64,000 nucleotides of DNA from the NCBI RefSeq assembly GCF_027625935.1, contig NZ_CP115300.1, positions 3,100,001-3,164,000 on the forward strand, read 5' to 3'. The position numbers and the translations under genes are program-made. Below the pieces are notes generated by a model. The model made no database searches and was not told the origin of the DNA. It was given only the letters and a program-made list of their open reading frames with translations. The stretch is from Streptomyces camelliae. Its GTDB lineage: Bacteria > Actinomycetota > Actinomycetes > Streptomycetales > Streptomycetaceae. This document shows, one piece after another, positions 54,965 through 64,000 of this stretch (position 1 is the first letter of the stretch; the number at the start of each line of letters is the position of its first letter).

Positions 54965-55768
54965 TCAGATCGGCTGCGCCCAACGGCGCACCAGGGGCCA
55001 GCTCATGACCCCTGTCGTCAGAGCGATCAGATGGCCCCAGTCCGTCATCGGGTCCACGAACTCGGCCAGGTCGTTCAGGAGGAGGCCGGCGAACACGGTG
55101 AGGAGGGGCCAGCGGAGCCAGGGCTGGAGGAGGCCGGCCAGGGCGCCGATGCTGGCGGCGACACCGAAGCTGATGCCGTAGTCCAGGCGGTGCAGTGAGG
55201 TCTCCGGGAGGTGGCCGGCCAGGACGGCCAGGCCCACCGGGATCTCCGTCGCCAGCGTGGCCAGGACGTGCCCGGCGAGGAAGACACAGACCGCCCGTGC
55301 TCCGCCTATCCGCCGTTCCAGCGCGGTGAGCACCAGCACGAAGGCGGCCGAGTACGGCGAGAGGATCCCGCCCGCGATCCACAGCGCGCTCGCCAGGAGC
55401 ACCACCGCGGGCGACTGCGCCAGGTGGGCGACGTCCGTGCTGGAGTCCTGGTAGAGCGTGTTCATCAGCCCGGGGTCGGCCACGGCCGCGATCACGGAGG
55501 TGACGGCCAGGACGGACGCGTAGGCGAAGGTGAAGGGCGTGCCGGCCGGGGTGGGCAGGAGGCGCAGCAGCCGTGCGGCGAGCGGGTTCGGACGGACCTC
55601 GACGGGGACGGGAGCCGGCGCCTGGGGCGTGGTGCCGCGCTGGCGGGGCATGCCGTCCAGCAGGGCGGCGAGCGCGGGAGCCGGGACGGCGGCGGTGCCG
55701 TCGGACAGGGGCGTGCCCGTCAGGGGCGGGGACGCGGCCGTCGCAGGGCCCGTCGCGGTCCGTTCCAC
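54965..55768 (-). CDS. Rhomboid-like membrane protein
   Basis: 267 residues. About 60 variable N-terminal residues, then six or so membrane segments from FTFAYASVLAVTSVIA to GHLIALTTGVMSW. RLDYGISFGVAASIGALAG resembles the rhomboid serine motif, and DWGHLIAL supplies a His late in the chain, fitting the Rhomboid_2-type actinobacterial family. GTG at 55768 is preferred because GGAAGGAG lies about ten bases upstream; a GTG at 55837 is a longer alternative. Confidence 0.8.
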   Translation of the reverse strand: MERTATGPATAASPPLTGTPLSDGTAAVPAPALAALLDGMPRQRGTTPQAPAPVPVEVRPNPLAARLLRLLPTPAGTPFTFAYASVLAVTSVIAAVADPGLMNTLYQDSSTDVAHLAQSPAVVLLASALWIAGGILSPYSAAFVLVLTALERRIGGARAVCVFLAGHVLATLATEIPVGLAVLAGHLPETSLHRLDYGISFGVAASIGALAGLLQPWLRWPLLTVFAGLLLNDLAEFVDPMTDWGHLIALTTGVMSWPLVRRWAQPI

Positions 55769-55988
55769 GATGTGGCGCTCCTTCCGTTGCGCCCACCATT
55801 GGGGCTCGGCGAGCCGCGTGTCTATGACCGACGCCACGCGCGAGCCGATTCACAGCAACCTCTCACGCTGCGACGGCGTCCGCATCCCGGGGCCGCGCGT
55901 CGCACGAACGGGTGCCTCGCACCGGGAACGGCACCCCGTCACCCGCAATTCCCGTGAACGACAAGGCTCGTTCAAGCAAGATGGAAGC

Positions 55989-56678
55989 ATGACTGCCGCC
56001 CACGACAGCTCCGTCGACTCCCCCGTGGTCCTCGACCGGCGGGACGGGCCGTACGGCGAGGTGGTGCTGCGCCGGCACGGGGCGCTGCTCCAGATCATCG
56101 CCAACGGGTGCTTCCTCATGGACACCTCGGACGGCCGCTCGGAACGGCTGCTGGTCGAGGCCGCGGCGGCCGTGCTGGACGGGCGGCCGGACCCGTCGGT
56201 GCTGATCGGGGGCCTCGGCGTCGGGTTCTCGCTCGCACACGCCGTCGCGGATCGGCGCTGGGGGCGGATCACCGTCGTGGAGCGCGAGCGGGCCGTGGTC
56301 GACTGGCACCGGGACGGGCCGCTCGGGGAGGTGTCGGCCGGGGCGCTCGGCGATCCGCGCACCGAGGTCGTGTGTGAAGACCTGGTGTCGTACGTCCGTG
56401 AGACATCGGACACGTTCGACGCACTGTGCCTGGACATCGACAACGGGCCGGGCTGGACCGTCACGGACGGCAACCAGAGCCTGTACACCGCGGCCGGACT
56501 CGCTTCCTGCGCAAGGGTGTTGAGACCGGGCGGGGTGCTGGCCGTGTGGTCGGCCCAGCCCTCTCCGGAATTTGAAGGAAGCTTGTGGAATGCCGGGTTC
56601 CAACAGGTGCGTACCGAAGAGGTGCCGGTTGCCCGGGGCGTTCCGGACGCCGTGCACCTCGCGGTCCGACCTGGATAG
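55989..56678 (+). CDS. Spermidine-synthase-like methyltransferase-fold protein
   Basis: 229 residues. Rossmann nucleotide-binding VLIGGLGVGFSLAHAVA, acid at the second strand ITVVEREAVV-type (VVERERAVVDW), DALCLDIDNGPGW, VLRPGGVLAVWSAQPS. It lacks the full N-terminal beta domain of SpeE, so its substrate is not predictable. ATG at 55989. It lies 125 bp upstream of a two-component pair in the same direction. Confidence 0.85.
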   Translation: MTAAHDSSVDSPVVLDRRDGPYGEVVLRRHGALLQIIANGCFLMDTSDGRSERLLVEAAAAVLDGRPDPSVLIGGLGVGFSLAHAVADRRWGRITVVERERAVVDWHRDGPLGEVSAGALGDPRTEVVCEDLVSYVRETSDTFDALCLDIDNGPGWTVTDGNQSLYTAAGLASCARVLRPGGVLAVWSAQPSPEFEGSLWNAGFQQVRTEEVPVARGVPDAVHLAVRPG

Positions 56679-56803
56679 CGACAGCGCGGTGGATCCCCGT
56701 AGGGTGCTGCCCTGACGCGGATCATTCAACGGATCAACCATGCGTCGGACGCAGACATGGGATCACCCCACTGATTCCGGAAAGCAACAAGCAGGGGCGG
56801 GCG

Positions 56804-57544
56804 ATGGAGCAGACACACACCTCCCAGAGCGGCGCGGCGACGAGCACCCCGGGCGCCCAGCGCCGGGTGCTGGTCGTCGAGGACGACCCCACGATCGTGG
56901 ACGCCATCGCGGCCCGGCTTCGTGCCGAGGGATTTCTCGTGCAGACCGCGATGGACGGACCGGCCGCGGTCGACACGGCCGAGGCCTGGCAGCCCGACCT
57001 GCTGATCCTCGACATCATGCTGCCGGGCTTCGACGGCCTTGAGGTCTGCCGGCGGGTGCAGGCGCAGCGGCCGGTGCCGGTGCTGATGCTGACCGCGCGG
57101 GACGACGAGACGGACATGCTGGTCGGTCTCGGGGTCGGCGCGGACGACTACATGACCAAGCCGTTCTCGATGCGCGAGCTGGCGGCACGCGTGCACGTGC
57201 TGCTGCGCCGGGTGGAGCGGGCGGCCCTCGCCGCCACCACGCCCCGCTCCGGCATCCTGCGCCTCGGCGAGCTGGAGATCGACCACGCGCAGCGCCGGGT
57301 CCGGGTGAAGTCCGAGGACGTCCATCTGACGCCCACCGAGTTCGACCTGCTGGTCTGCCTGGCGAACACCCCGCGCGCGGTGCTCTCCCGGGAGCAGCTG
57401 CTGGCCGAGGTGTGGGACTGGGCGGACGCCTCCGGTACCCGTACCGTCGACAGCCACATCAAGGCGCTGCGCCGGAAGATCGGCGCCGAGCGGATCCGTA
57501 CGGTGCACGGCGTGGGCTACGCCCTGGAGACGCCGACCCCGTGA
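56804..57544 (+). CDS. OmpR-family response regulator
   Basis: 246 residues. Receiver domain with acidic pair in LVVEDDPT, phosphorylation site D70 in LLILDIMLPGFDGLE, and the conserved Lys in YMTKPFSM. The winged-helix DNA-binding domain is at about 145-240 (LTPTEFDLLVCLANTP, TRTVDSHIKALRRKI). The stop overlaps the kinase start by 4 bp. Confidence 0.95.
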   Translation: MEQTHTSQSGAATSTPGAQRRVLVVEDDPTIVDAIAARLRAEGFLVQTAMDGPAAVDTAEAWQPDLLILDIMLPGFDGLEVCRRVQAQRPVPVLMLTARDDETDMLVGLGVGADDYMTKPFSMRELAARVHVLLRRVERAALAATTPRSGILRLGELEIDHAQRRVRVKSEDVHLTPTEFDLLVCLANTPRAVLSREQLLAEVWDWADASGTRTVDSHIKALRRKIGAERIRTVHGVGYALETPTP

Positions 57545-58665
57545 GCGGCGACGGGCGCCAGGCCGCACGGAGGAACCCCGGGACCCTCGGCGAGGAGCCC
57601 TGGGGCGGCGTACGCCCGTTCTCGATCAAGACCAAGCTGGGTGCGCTGGTCGTCATCTCGGTGCTGATCACCACCGGCCTGTCGATGATCGCGGTGCAGA
57701 CCAAGACCGAGCTGCGCTTCATCACGGTCTTCTCGATGATCGCCACGCTGCTGATCACGCAGTTCGTGGCGCACTCGCTGACCATGCCGCTGGACGAGAT
57801 GAACACGGTGGCGCGGTCGATCTCGCAGGGCGACTACACGCGCCGGGTGCGCGAGAACCGCCGGGACGAGCTGGGCGACCTGGCCGAGACGATCAACGTC
57901 ATGGCCGACGAGCTGGAGGCACAGGACCGGCAGCGCAAGGAACTGGTCGCGAACGTCTCCCATGAGCTGCGCACGCCCATCGCCGGGCTGCGCGCGGTGC
58001 TGGAGAACATCGTCGACGGGGTCACCGAGGCCGACCAGGAGACCATGCGCACGGCCCTGAAGCAGACCGAGCGCCTCGGCCGGCTGGTGGAGACCCTGCT
58101 GGACCTGTCCCGGCTGGACAACGGCGTCGTACCGCTGAAGATGCGGCGCTTCGAGGTGTGGCCGTATCTGTCGGGCGTGCTGAAGGAGGCCAACATGGTC
58201 GCCTCGGCGCGGGCGGGCATCGCCTCCGGCTCCGGCAGTCACACCCGTACCGACGTCCACCTCCACCTGGACGTCTCCCCGCCGGAGCTGACCGCGCACG
58301 CGGACCCCGAGCGCATCCACCAGGTCGTCGCCAACCTGATCGACAACGCGGTCAAGCACAGCCCGCCGCACGGCCGGGTCACGGTGAAGGCGCGGCGCGG
58401 GCCGCAGCCGGAGTCGCTGGAGCTGGAGGTCCTGGACGAGGGCCCGGGCATTCCGCGCTCGGAGTGGCACCGGGTCTTCGAGCGTTTCAACCGGGGCGCG
58501 GTGACCCGGCCGCACGGTCCGGGCAGCGACGGCGGTACGGGGCTCGGGCTGGCGATCGCCCGCTGGGCGGTGGATCTGCACGGCGGCCGGATCGGTGTGG
58601 CCGAATCCGATCGCGGCTGCCGGATCATCGTCACCCTTCCGGGACTGACTTCCCTCCCTGGTTGA
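57541..58665 (+). CDS. Sensor histidine kinase paired with the OmpR regulator
   Basis: 374 residues. Two close membrane segments (about 34-52 and 58-78) with almost no extracytoplasmic loop, HAMP, then H141 in [15 protein letters not shown] box [17 protein letters not shown]1 VLDEGPGIP and G2 [14 protein letters not shown]. With no periplasmic sensor domain it probably senses membrane or intracellular signals. GTG at 57541 overlaps the regulator gene. Confidence 0.95.
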   Translation: MSGDGRQAARRNPGTLGEEPWGGVRPFSIKTKLGALVVISVLITTGLSMIAVQTKTELRFITVFSMIATLLITQFVAHSLTMPLDEMNTVARSISQGDYTRRVRENRRDELGDLAETINVMADELEAQDRQRKELVANVSHELRTPIAGLRAVLENIVDGVTEADQETMRTALKQTERLGRLVETLLDLSRLDNGVVPLKMRRFEVWPYLSGVLKEANMVASARAGIASGSGSHTRTDVHLHLDVSPPELTAHADPERIHQVVANLIDNAVKHSPPHGRVTVKARRGPQPESLELEVLDEGPGIPRSEWHRVFERFNRGAVTRPHGPGSDGGTGLGLAIARWAVDLHGGRIGVAESDRGCRIIVTLPGLTSLPG

Positions 58666-58978
58666 CGTACAGTCCGAACCGGAAGCACAAGATCCACGCC
58701 GCTCGGCGCTGCTGAGGCGCAGCTGGACACGTGTGATCAGGGACAGGCCCGCGCCACCCGTCGAACGAAGGCGCGCCGGGCCCGGACCGGCGCACCCTCA
58801 CACGCCTTCCCGCATCCGGAACCACGCTTGTTTCCCGCCATATCAAGCCCTGAAACAAGATTTCCAATGTGACTTACGCGACGATGACCTTGCTCGACCT
58901 GACCTTCCCGGCCACAGAGGCGTAGCCTTTATTCCCGCTGTCCATCACCTTGTGAAGCGGAAGAGGGCGGTTGCCGCC
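58666..58978 (+). promoter_or_regulatory. kgd leader/promoter region (313 bp, no gene)
   Basis: A possible promoter has CTGACC at 58899-58904 and TAGCCT at 58923-58928, spacing 18. A dyad cttgtttc...gaaacaag (58827-58834 and 58852-58859) lies upstream and could be an operator. No open frame is convincing; an ORF reaching into this region merely extends the kgd frame. Confidence 0.45.
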
Positions 58979-61900
58979 GTGTCGCCACAGTCCCCCAGTA
59001 ACCCGAGCGTCTCCACCGACGACCAAGCCGGGAAGAACCCCGCTGCCGCGTTCGGTCCGAACGAGTGGCTCGTCGACGAGATCTATCAGCAGTACCTCCA
59101 GGACCCGAATTCGGTAGACCGTGCCTGGTGGGACTTCTTCGCCGATTACAAGCCGGGTGCACCTGCCACCCCGGCTCCGGCGGGTACTGCGGCCGCGGGG
59201 GCCGCAGGGACCACCACCACGGCCCCGCAGGCCCAGCCCGCGGCCCCTGCCCCGCAGGCCGCCGCTGCGCCGGCTCCGGCCGCTCCGAAGCCCGCCGCGG
59301 CCCCCGCCCCGGCACCCGCTCCCGCGGCCCAGGCCGCGGCTCCGGCCCCGGCCAAGCCGGCGCAGCCCGCACAGGCGCCCGCTCAGCCGAAGCCGGCCGC
59401 CGCTCCGGCCGCCGCGGCCCCCGAGGGCCCGGAGCTGATCACGCTGCGCGGCCCGGCCGCCGCGGTCGCGAAGAACATGAACGCCTCGCTGGAGCTGCCG
59501 ACGGCCACCTCGGTCCGCGCGGTCCCGGTGAAGCTGCTGTTCGACAACCGCATCGTCATCAACAACCACCTCAAGCGCGCCCGCGGCGGGAAGATCTCCT
59601 TCACGCACCTGATCGGGTACGCGATGGTGCAGGCCATCAAGGCCATGCCGGCGATGAACTGGTCGTTCGGCGAGAAGGACGGCAAGCCGACCCTCGTCAA
59701 GCCGGCCCACGTCAACCTCGGCCTGGCCATCGACCTGGTGAAGCCCAACGGCGACCGCCAGCTCGTCGTGGCCGCCATCAAGAAGGCCGAGACGCTGAAC
59801 TTCTTCGAGTTCTGGCAGGCCTACGAGGACATCGTCCGCCGCGCCCGTGACGGCAAGCTGACGATGGACGACTTCACCGGTGTCACGGTCTCCCTGACCA
59901 ACCCCGGCGGCCTCGGCACCGTCCACTCGGTCCCGCGCCTCATGCCCGGCCAGTCGGTCATCATGGGCGTCGGCTCCATGGACTACCCGGCGGAGTTCCA
60001 GGGCACCAGCCAGGACACCCTGAACAAGCTCGGCATCTCGAAGGTCATGACGCTCACGTCGACCTACGACCACCGGGTGATCCAGGGCGCCGCCTCCGGC
60101 GAGTTCCTGCGCTCCGTCGCCAACCTGCTCCTCGGCGAGAACGGCTTCTACGACGACATCTTCGAGGCCCTGCGGATTCCGTACGAGCCGGTCCGCTGGC
60201 TGCGGGACATCGACGCCAGCCACGACGACGACGTCACCAAGGCCGCCCGGGTCTTCGAGCTGATCCACTCCTACCGGGTCCGCGGCCACGTCATGGCCGA
60301 CACCGACCCGCTGGAGTACAAGCAGCGCAAGCACCCCGACCTCGACATCACCGAGCACGGGCTCACCCTGTGGGACCTGGAGCGCGAGTTCGCGGTCGGC
60401 GGCTTCGCCGGCAAGTCCCTGATGAAGCTGCGCGACATCCTCGGCGTGCTGCGCGACTCGTACTGCCGCACCACCGGCATCGAGTTCATGCACATCCAGG
60501 ACCCCAAGCAGCGCAAGTGGATCCAGGACCGTGTCGAGCGGCAGCACGCCAAGCCGGAGCGCGAGGAGCAGCTGCGCATCCTGCGCCGGCTCAACGCCGC
60601 GGAGGCCTTCGAGACCTTCCTGCAGACGAAGTACGTCGGCCAGAAGCGCTTCTCCCTGGAGGGCGGCGAGTCCGTCATCCCGCTGCTGGACGCGGTGATC
60701 GACTCCGCGGCCGAGTCCCGTCTGGACGAGGTCGTCATCGGCATGGCCCACCGCGGCCGCCTGAACGTCCTCGCCAACATCGTCGGCAAGTCGTACGCGC
60801 AGATCTTCCGCGAGTTCGAGGGCAACCTCGACCCGAAGTCGATGCACGGCTCCGGCGACGTGAAGTACCACCTGGGCGCCCAGGGCACCTTCACCGGCCT
60901 GGACGGCGAGCAGATCACGGTCTCGCTGGCCGCGAACCCGTCCCACCTGGAGACGGTCGACCCGGTCATCGAGGGCATCACCCGTGCCAAGCAGGACATC
61001 ATCAACAAGGGCGGTACGGACTTCACGGTCCTGCCGGTGGCGATCCACGGCGACGCGGCCTTCGCGGGCCAGGGCGTGGTGGCCGAGACCCTGAACATGT
61101 CGCAGCTGCGCGGCTACCGCACCGGCGGCACGGTCCACATCGTCATCAACAACCAGGTCGGCTTCACCGCGGCCCCCGAGTCCTCGCGCTCGTCCATGTA
61201 CGCGACGGACGTGGCGCGCATGATCGAGGCCCCGATCTTCCACGTGAACGGCGACGACCCCGAGGCCGTGGTCCGCGTCGCGCGGCTGGCCTTCGAGTTC
61301 CGCCAGGCGTTCAACAAGGACGTGGTGATCGACCTCATCTGCTACCGCCGGCGCGGTCACAACGAGTCGGACAACCCGGCCTTCACCCAGCCGCTGATGT
61401 ACGACCTGATCGACAAGAAGCGCTCGGTGCGCAAGCTCTACACCGAGTCCCTGATCGGTCGCGGCGACATCACCCTGGAAGAGGCCGAGCAGGCCCTGCA
61501 GGACTACCAGGGCCAGCTGGAGAAGGTCTTCACGGAGGTCCGCGAGGCCACGTCCCAGCCGGCCGGCGGACCCGTCCCGGCGCCGCAGGACGGCTTCCCG
61601 GTCGCCGTGCCGACCGCGATCTCCACGGAGGTCGTCAAGCGGATCGCCGAGTCCCAGGTCAACATCCCCGACACCTTCCACGTCCACCCGCGTCTGCTGC
61701 CCCAGCTGCAGCGCCGGGCGACGATGGTCGAGGACGGCACGATCGACTGGGGCATGGGCGAGACCCTGGCCATCGGCTCCCTGCTCCTGGAGGGCACGCC
61801 GGTCCGCCTGTCCGGCCAGGACTCCCAGCGCGGCACCTTCGGCCAGCGCCACGCGGTCATCATCGACCGCGAGACCGGCGAGGAGCACACCCCGCTCCAG

Positions 61901-62791
61901 TACCTCGCCGAGGACCAGGCGCGCTACAACGTCTACAACTCGCTGCTGTCCGAGTACGCGGTCATGGGCTTCGAGTACGGCTACTCGCTGGCCCGCCCCG
62001 ACGCGCTCGTGATGTGGGAGGCGCAGTTCGGCGACTTCGTCAACGGCGCGCAGACGGTGGTCGACGAGTACATCTCGGCGGCCGAGCAGAAGTGGGGCCA
62101 GATGAGCGGCGTGACGCTCCTGCTCCCCCACGGCTACGAGGGCCAGGGCCCGGACCACACTTCGGCCCGTGTCGAGCGCTTCCTCCAGCTCTGCGCCCAG
62201 AACAACATGACGGTCGCCATGCCGACCCTGCCGTCGAACTACTTCCACCTCCTGCGGTGGCAGGTGCACAACCCGCACCACAAGCCGCTGGTGGTCTTCA
62301 CCCCGAAGTCGATGCTGCGTCTGAAGGCGGCCGCGTCGAAGACGGAGGAGTTCACCTCGGGTCAGTTCCGCCCGGTCATCGACGATGCGACGGTGGACCC
62401 GGCCGCGGTCCGCAAGGTCGTCTTCGTGGCCGGCAAGCTGTACTACGACCTGGAGGCCGAGCGGGTCAAGCGCGGCGTCACGGACACGGCGATCATCCGC
62501 ATCGAGCGGCTGTACCCGCTGCCGGGTGCCGAGCTCCAGGCGGAGGTCAACAAGTACCCGAACGCCGAGAAGTACCTGTGGGCGCAGGAGGAGCCGGCGA
62601 ACCAGGGTGCCTGGCCGTTCATCGCGCTCAACCTGATCGACCACCTGGACCTGGCGGTCGGCGCCGACATCCCGGCCGGCGAGCGGCTGCGGCGCATCTC
62701 GCGCCCGCACTCCTCGTCCCCGGCTGTCGGCTCCGCCAAGCGCCACCAGGCGGAGCAGGAACAGCTGGTGCGTGAGGTTTTTGAGGCGTAA
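58979..62791 (+). CDS. kgd: Multifunctional 2-oxoglutarate decarboxylase/dehydrogenase E1 with fused E2-type domain (KGD)
   Basis: 1,270 residues. Order: N-terminal [21 protein letters not shown] motif, an Ala/Pro-rich linker (about 60-150), an E2-like acyltransferase domain with TYDHRVIQG, then ThDP-dependent E1 with [26 protein letters not shown] and the transketolase-type C-terminal part. It decarboxylates 2-oxoglutarate and, with E3, supports the TCA cycle; actinobacterial enzymes are inhibited by GarA-like FHA proteins. GTG at 58979 ([10 protein letters not shown]) has AGAGGG upstream. Some annotate it sucA. A strong terminator follows. Confidence 0.95.
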   Translation: MSPQSPSNPSVSTDDQAGKNPAAAFGPNEWLVDEIYQQYLQDPNSVDRAWWDFFADYKPGAPATPAPAGTAAAGAAGTTTTAPQAQPAAPAPQAAAAPAPAAPKPAAAPAPAPAPAAQAAAPAPAKPAQPAQAPAQPKPAAAPAAAAPEGPELITLRGPAAAVAKNMNASLELPTATSVRAVPVKLLFDNRIVINNHLKRARGGKISFTHLIGYAMVQAIKAMPAMNWSFGEKDGKPTLVKPAHVNLGLAIDLVKPNGDRQLVVAAIKKAETLNFFEFWQAYEDIVRRARDGKLTMDDFTGVTVSLTNPGGLGTVHSVPRLMPGQSVIMGVGSMDYPAEFQGTSQDTLNKLGISKVMTLTSTYDHRVIQGAASGEFLRSVANLLLGENGFYDDIFEALRIPYEPVRWLRDIDASHDDDVTKAARVFELIHSYRVRGHVMADTDPLEYKQRKHPDLDITEHGLTLWDLEREFAVGGFAGKSLMKLRDILGVLRDSYCRTTGIEFMHIQDPKQRKWIQDRVERQHAKPEREEQLRILRRLNAAEAFETFLQTKYVGQKRFSLEGGESVIPLLDAVIDSAAESRLDEVVIGMAHRGRLNVLANIVGKSYAQIFREFEGNLDPKSMHGSGDVKYHLGAQGTFTGLDGEQITVSLAANPSHLETVDPVIEGITRAKQDIINKGGTDFTVLPVAIHGDAAFAGQGVVAETLNMSQLRGYRTGGTVHIVINNQVGFTAAPESSRSSMYATDVARMIEAPIFHVNGDDPEAVVRVARLAFEFRQAFNKDVVIDLICYRRRGHNESDNPAFTQPLMYDLIDKKRSVRKLYTESLIGRGDITLEEAEQALQDYQGQLEKVFTEVREATSQPAGGPVPAPQDGFPVAVPTAISTEVVKRIAESQVNIPDTFHVHPRLLPQLQRRATMVEDGTIDWGMGETLAIGSLLLEGTPVRLSGQDSQRGTFGQRHAVIIDRETGEEHTPLQYLAEDQARYNVYNSLLSEYAVMGFEYGYSLARPDALVMWEAQFGDFVNGAQTVVDEYISAAEQKWGQMSGVTLLLPHGYEGQGPDHTSARVERFLQLCAQNNMTVAMPTLPSNYFHLLRWQVHNPHHKPLVVFTPKSMLRLKAAASKTEEFTSGQFRPVIDDATVDPAAVRKVVFVAGKLYYDLEAERVKRGVTDTAIIRIERLYPLPGAELQAEVNKYPNAEKYLWAQEEPANQGAWPFIALNLIDHLDLAVGADIPAGERLRRISRPHSSSPAVGSAKRHQAEQEQLVREVFEA

Positions 62792-62805
62792 GCCTTAAGC
62801 CACCA

Positions 62806-62846
62806 AGGGCCCGGTACCGAGTTCTCACTCGGTACCGGGCCCTTTT
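62806..62846 (+). terminator. Strong intrinsic terminator after kgd
   Basis: Perfect 16-bp arms 62806-62821 and 62828-62843 (agggcccggtaccgag and its complement) with a 6-base loop, followed by tttt. 15 bp after the kgd stop; it also separates the convergent TPR gene. Confidence 0.92.
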
Positions 62847-62860
62847 CGCCTACGGGGCTT

Positions 62861-64000
62861 TCAGCCCAGGTACGCCTCGAAGTCCCAGTAGGGACGCACC
62901 CGTTGGCGGGCCGAGATGGTATGGGGGTGCTGGGCGCCCAGGGTGCGGGTGAGGGTGAGGAGGGCGTCGTCCTCCAGCTTCCCCGCCTCCTCCTGCTCGT
63001 GCACGGCCCGCAGGTCGGCGGCGAGGGCCACCTGACAGGACAGGGTGAGCGGATGCTCGTGGCCCAGGGTGTGCCGGGCCCGGCGCAGGGTTTCCCGGCT
63101 CAGTTCCACGGCCTCGGCGATACGACCGTTGAAGTTGCGGGCGGCGGCCGTGTTCAGGGCGCAGCCGAGGACCCAGGGGTGGTCGGCGGTGAGCGTGGAG
63201 GTGAGCCCGGCCAGCGCGGCCTCCGACATGGCGAGCGCGTCGGCGCGGTCGCCGGCCACCTGCATGACGAGCGCCGTGTTGGAGAGCATGCCCGTGGCCA
63301 CCGGGTGGGCGGGGCCGAGCAGGGCCCGGTAGCCGGCCTCGGCCTCGTCGATCAGGTCCCGGGCCTGGCTCAGATCACCGTGTTCCCGCAGGTAGTTGCC
63401 GTAGTTGGCGATGAAGGACAGGGTGCGGTAGTGCTCGCGGCCGTGCAGCCGGGCGAGCTGGTCGAGGAGATCGGCCATGATGGCGCCCACGGCCTCGCCG
63501 TGTCCGCCCTCGCGGCGCCGGCACAGGGCCAGCTGGACCCGGGCCGCCAGGGTCTGCGGATGCAGGGGGCCGAGCACCTGCACATGGATGCGGACCAGCG
63601 GCTCCTGGCGGGCCAGCGCGTCCCGGTAGCGCCCGAGAAGGCGCAGGTCGTGGGCGACGGCAGTGCCCGAGTGGAGTGTGCTGATGTGCCGGGCGCGCAG
63701 CACGTTCTCCCGCCGGGTCAGGGTCTCCAGGTCGAGTTCGTACGCCGCGGCGTACCTGCCCAGCAGCCGTAGCCCGACAGCCAGGTTGTGCCGGTCGACC
63801 AGCGTGGTGACCTCGTCGGGTCCGAGCAGTCGTTCGCTGCCCTCCAGAACCTTCTGCTGCAGGGCGTACGCCTCCTCGTACCGCCCTAGGAAGCGCAGGT
63901 CACCCGCGACGGCGGACTGCATGCTCAGCTCTGCCATCTCATTGCGCTGGGAGGCGGCCTGGAGGCGCTCCAGGAGCCGGCGGTCCAGTTCGTGCGCCTC
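62861..64000 (-). CDS. Large tetratricopeptide-repeat protein, C-terminal part only
   Basis: The frame stays open to the right edge of the window (EAHELDRRLLERLQ continues above the Met at 63937), so this is the C-terminal 380 or so residues of a larger protein. It consists of repeated TPR units of about 42 residues with LGRYEEAYAL, LGPLHPQTLAARVQLA, LGHEHPLTLSCQVALA and LGAQHPHTISARQ signatures (TPR_10/TPR_12 type), ending YWDFEAYLG. The pattern and ending resemble the TPR protein of FxSxx-COOH systems and NB-ARC/TPR regulators. The N-terminal domains are outside the window. Confidence 0.82.
   Translation of the reverse strand, partial: EAHELDRRLLERLQAASQRNEMAELSMQSAVAGDLRFLGRYEEAYALQQKVLEGSERLLGPDEVTTLVDRHNLAVGLRLLGRYAAAYELDLETLTRRENVLRARHISTLHSGTAVAHDLRLLGRYRDALARQEPLVRIHVQVLGPLHPQTLAARVQLALCRRREGGHGEAVGAIMADLLDQLARLHGREHYRTLSFIANYGNYLREHGDLSQARDLIDEAEAGYRALLGPAHPVATGMLSNTALVMQVAGDRADALAMSEAALAGLTSTLTADHPWVLGCALNTAAARNFNGRIAEAVELSRETLRRARHTLGHEHPLTLSCQVALAADLRAVHEQEEAGKLEDDALLTLTRTLGAQHPHTISARQRVRPYWDFEAYLG

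Noticed and set aside
58874..62746. 1,290-residue open frame on the minus strand opposite kgd
   Set aside because: Shadow of kgd caused by high GC at third positions; its translation is Val/Leu/Gly/Asp/Arg-rich with no domain, and kgd is certain.

Overview
This window is high-GC actinobacterial chromosome, almost certainly Streptomyces. The evidence is pervasive G/C at third codon positions, many GTG and TTG starts, a conservon operon (sensor kinase, roadblock, DUF742, GTPase), a 1,270-residue fused KGD-type 2-oxoglutarate decarboxylase/dehydrogenase, rho with a long Arg/Asp/Gln-rich insert, and a lon gene preceded by an HspR-type HAIR operator. The order WecA-like, glyA, ptp-like, sua5, prmC, prfA, rpmE, LCP, rho, thrB, thrC, hom, lysA is the conserved arrangement I know from Streptomyces chromosomes. 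Both ends of the window cut through genes.

Layout. 1-16.7 kb is a minus-strand housekeeping block: envelope glycan transferase, serine hydroxymethyltransferase, tRNA modification and translation termination, L31, an LCP ligase, Rho, the threonine branch, lysA, and a catalytic-core-less ArgRS-like protein. 16.8-17.7 kb holds a single-domain response regulator and tRNA-Arg(CCG). 17.67-23.8 kb is an insertion bounded by 42-bp duplications of the tRNA-Arg 3' half (attL/attR). It carries an IS256-family and an ISAs1-family insertion sequence plus a hydrolase/TetR/membrane-protein cassette, and I see no integrase. 24-26 kb is a divergent NHEJ pair (Ku and a LigD-type polymerase domain). 26-39 kb mixes a NERD protein, a DSP-like phosphatase, a lipoprotein/histidine-kinase pair, a SEDS/penicillin-binding-protein pair, two divergent di-iron proteins, a TetR regulator and an NlpC/P60 hydrolase. 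38.3-44 kb is a conservon whose last gene is a styrene/indole-monooxygenase-type flavoprotein.

44-52 kb holds a PP2C-like protein, a MarR regulator, a GH25 muramidase, a PAS/GAF/SpoIIE/HATPase signalling protein, three consecutive glycine-rich exported proteins (one with repeated Gly-Ile-Cys-x-Gly-x-Cys units, one lipoprotein joining a collagen-like segment to a helix-turn-helix-like tail, one PGRS-like), and a soluble Ser/Thr kinase. 52-64 kb carries lon, a rhomboid-like protein, a spermidine-synthase-like protein, an OmpR/HK two-component pair, kgd with a strong terminator, and the C-terminal part of a large TPR protein.

The least explained parts are the glycine-rich exported trio, the integrase-less tRNA-Arg element, the phosphatase-like protein with Ser in place of the nucleophilic Cys, and the ArgRS-like protein without an aminoacylation core. 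No CRISPR array, rRNA operon or secondary-metabolite megasynthase is present.
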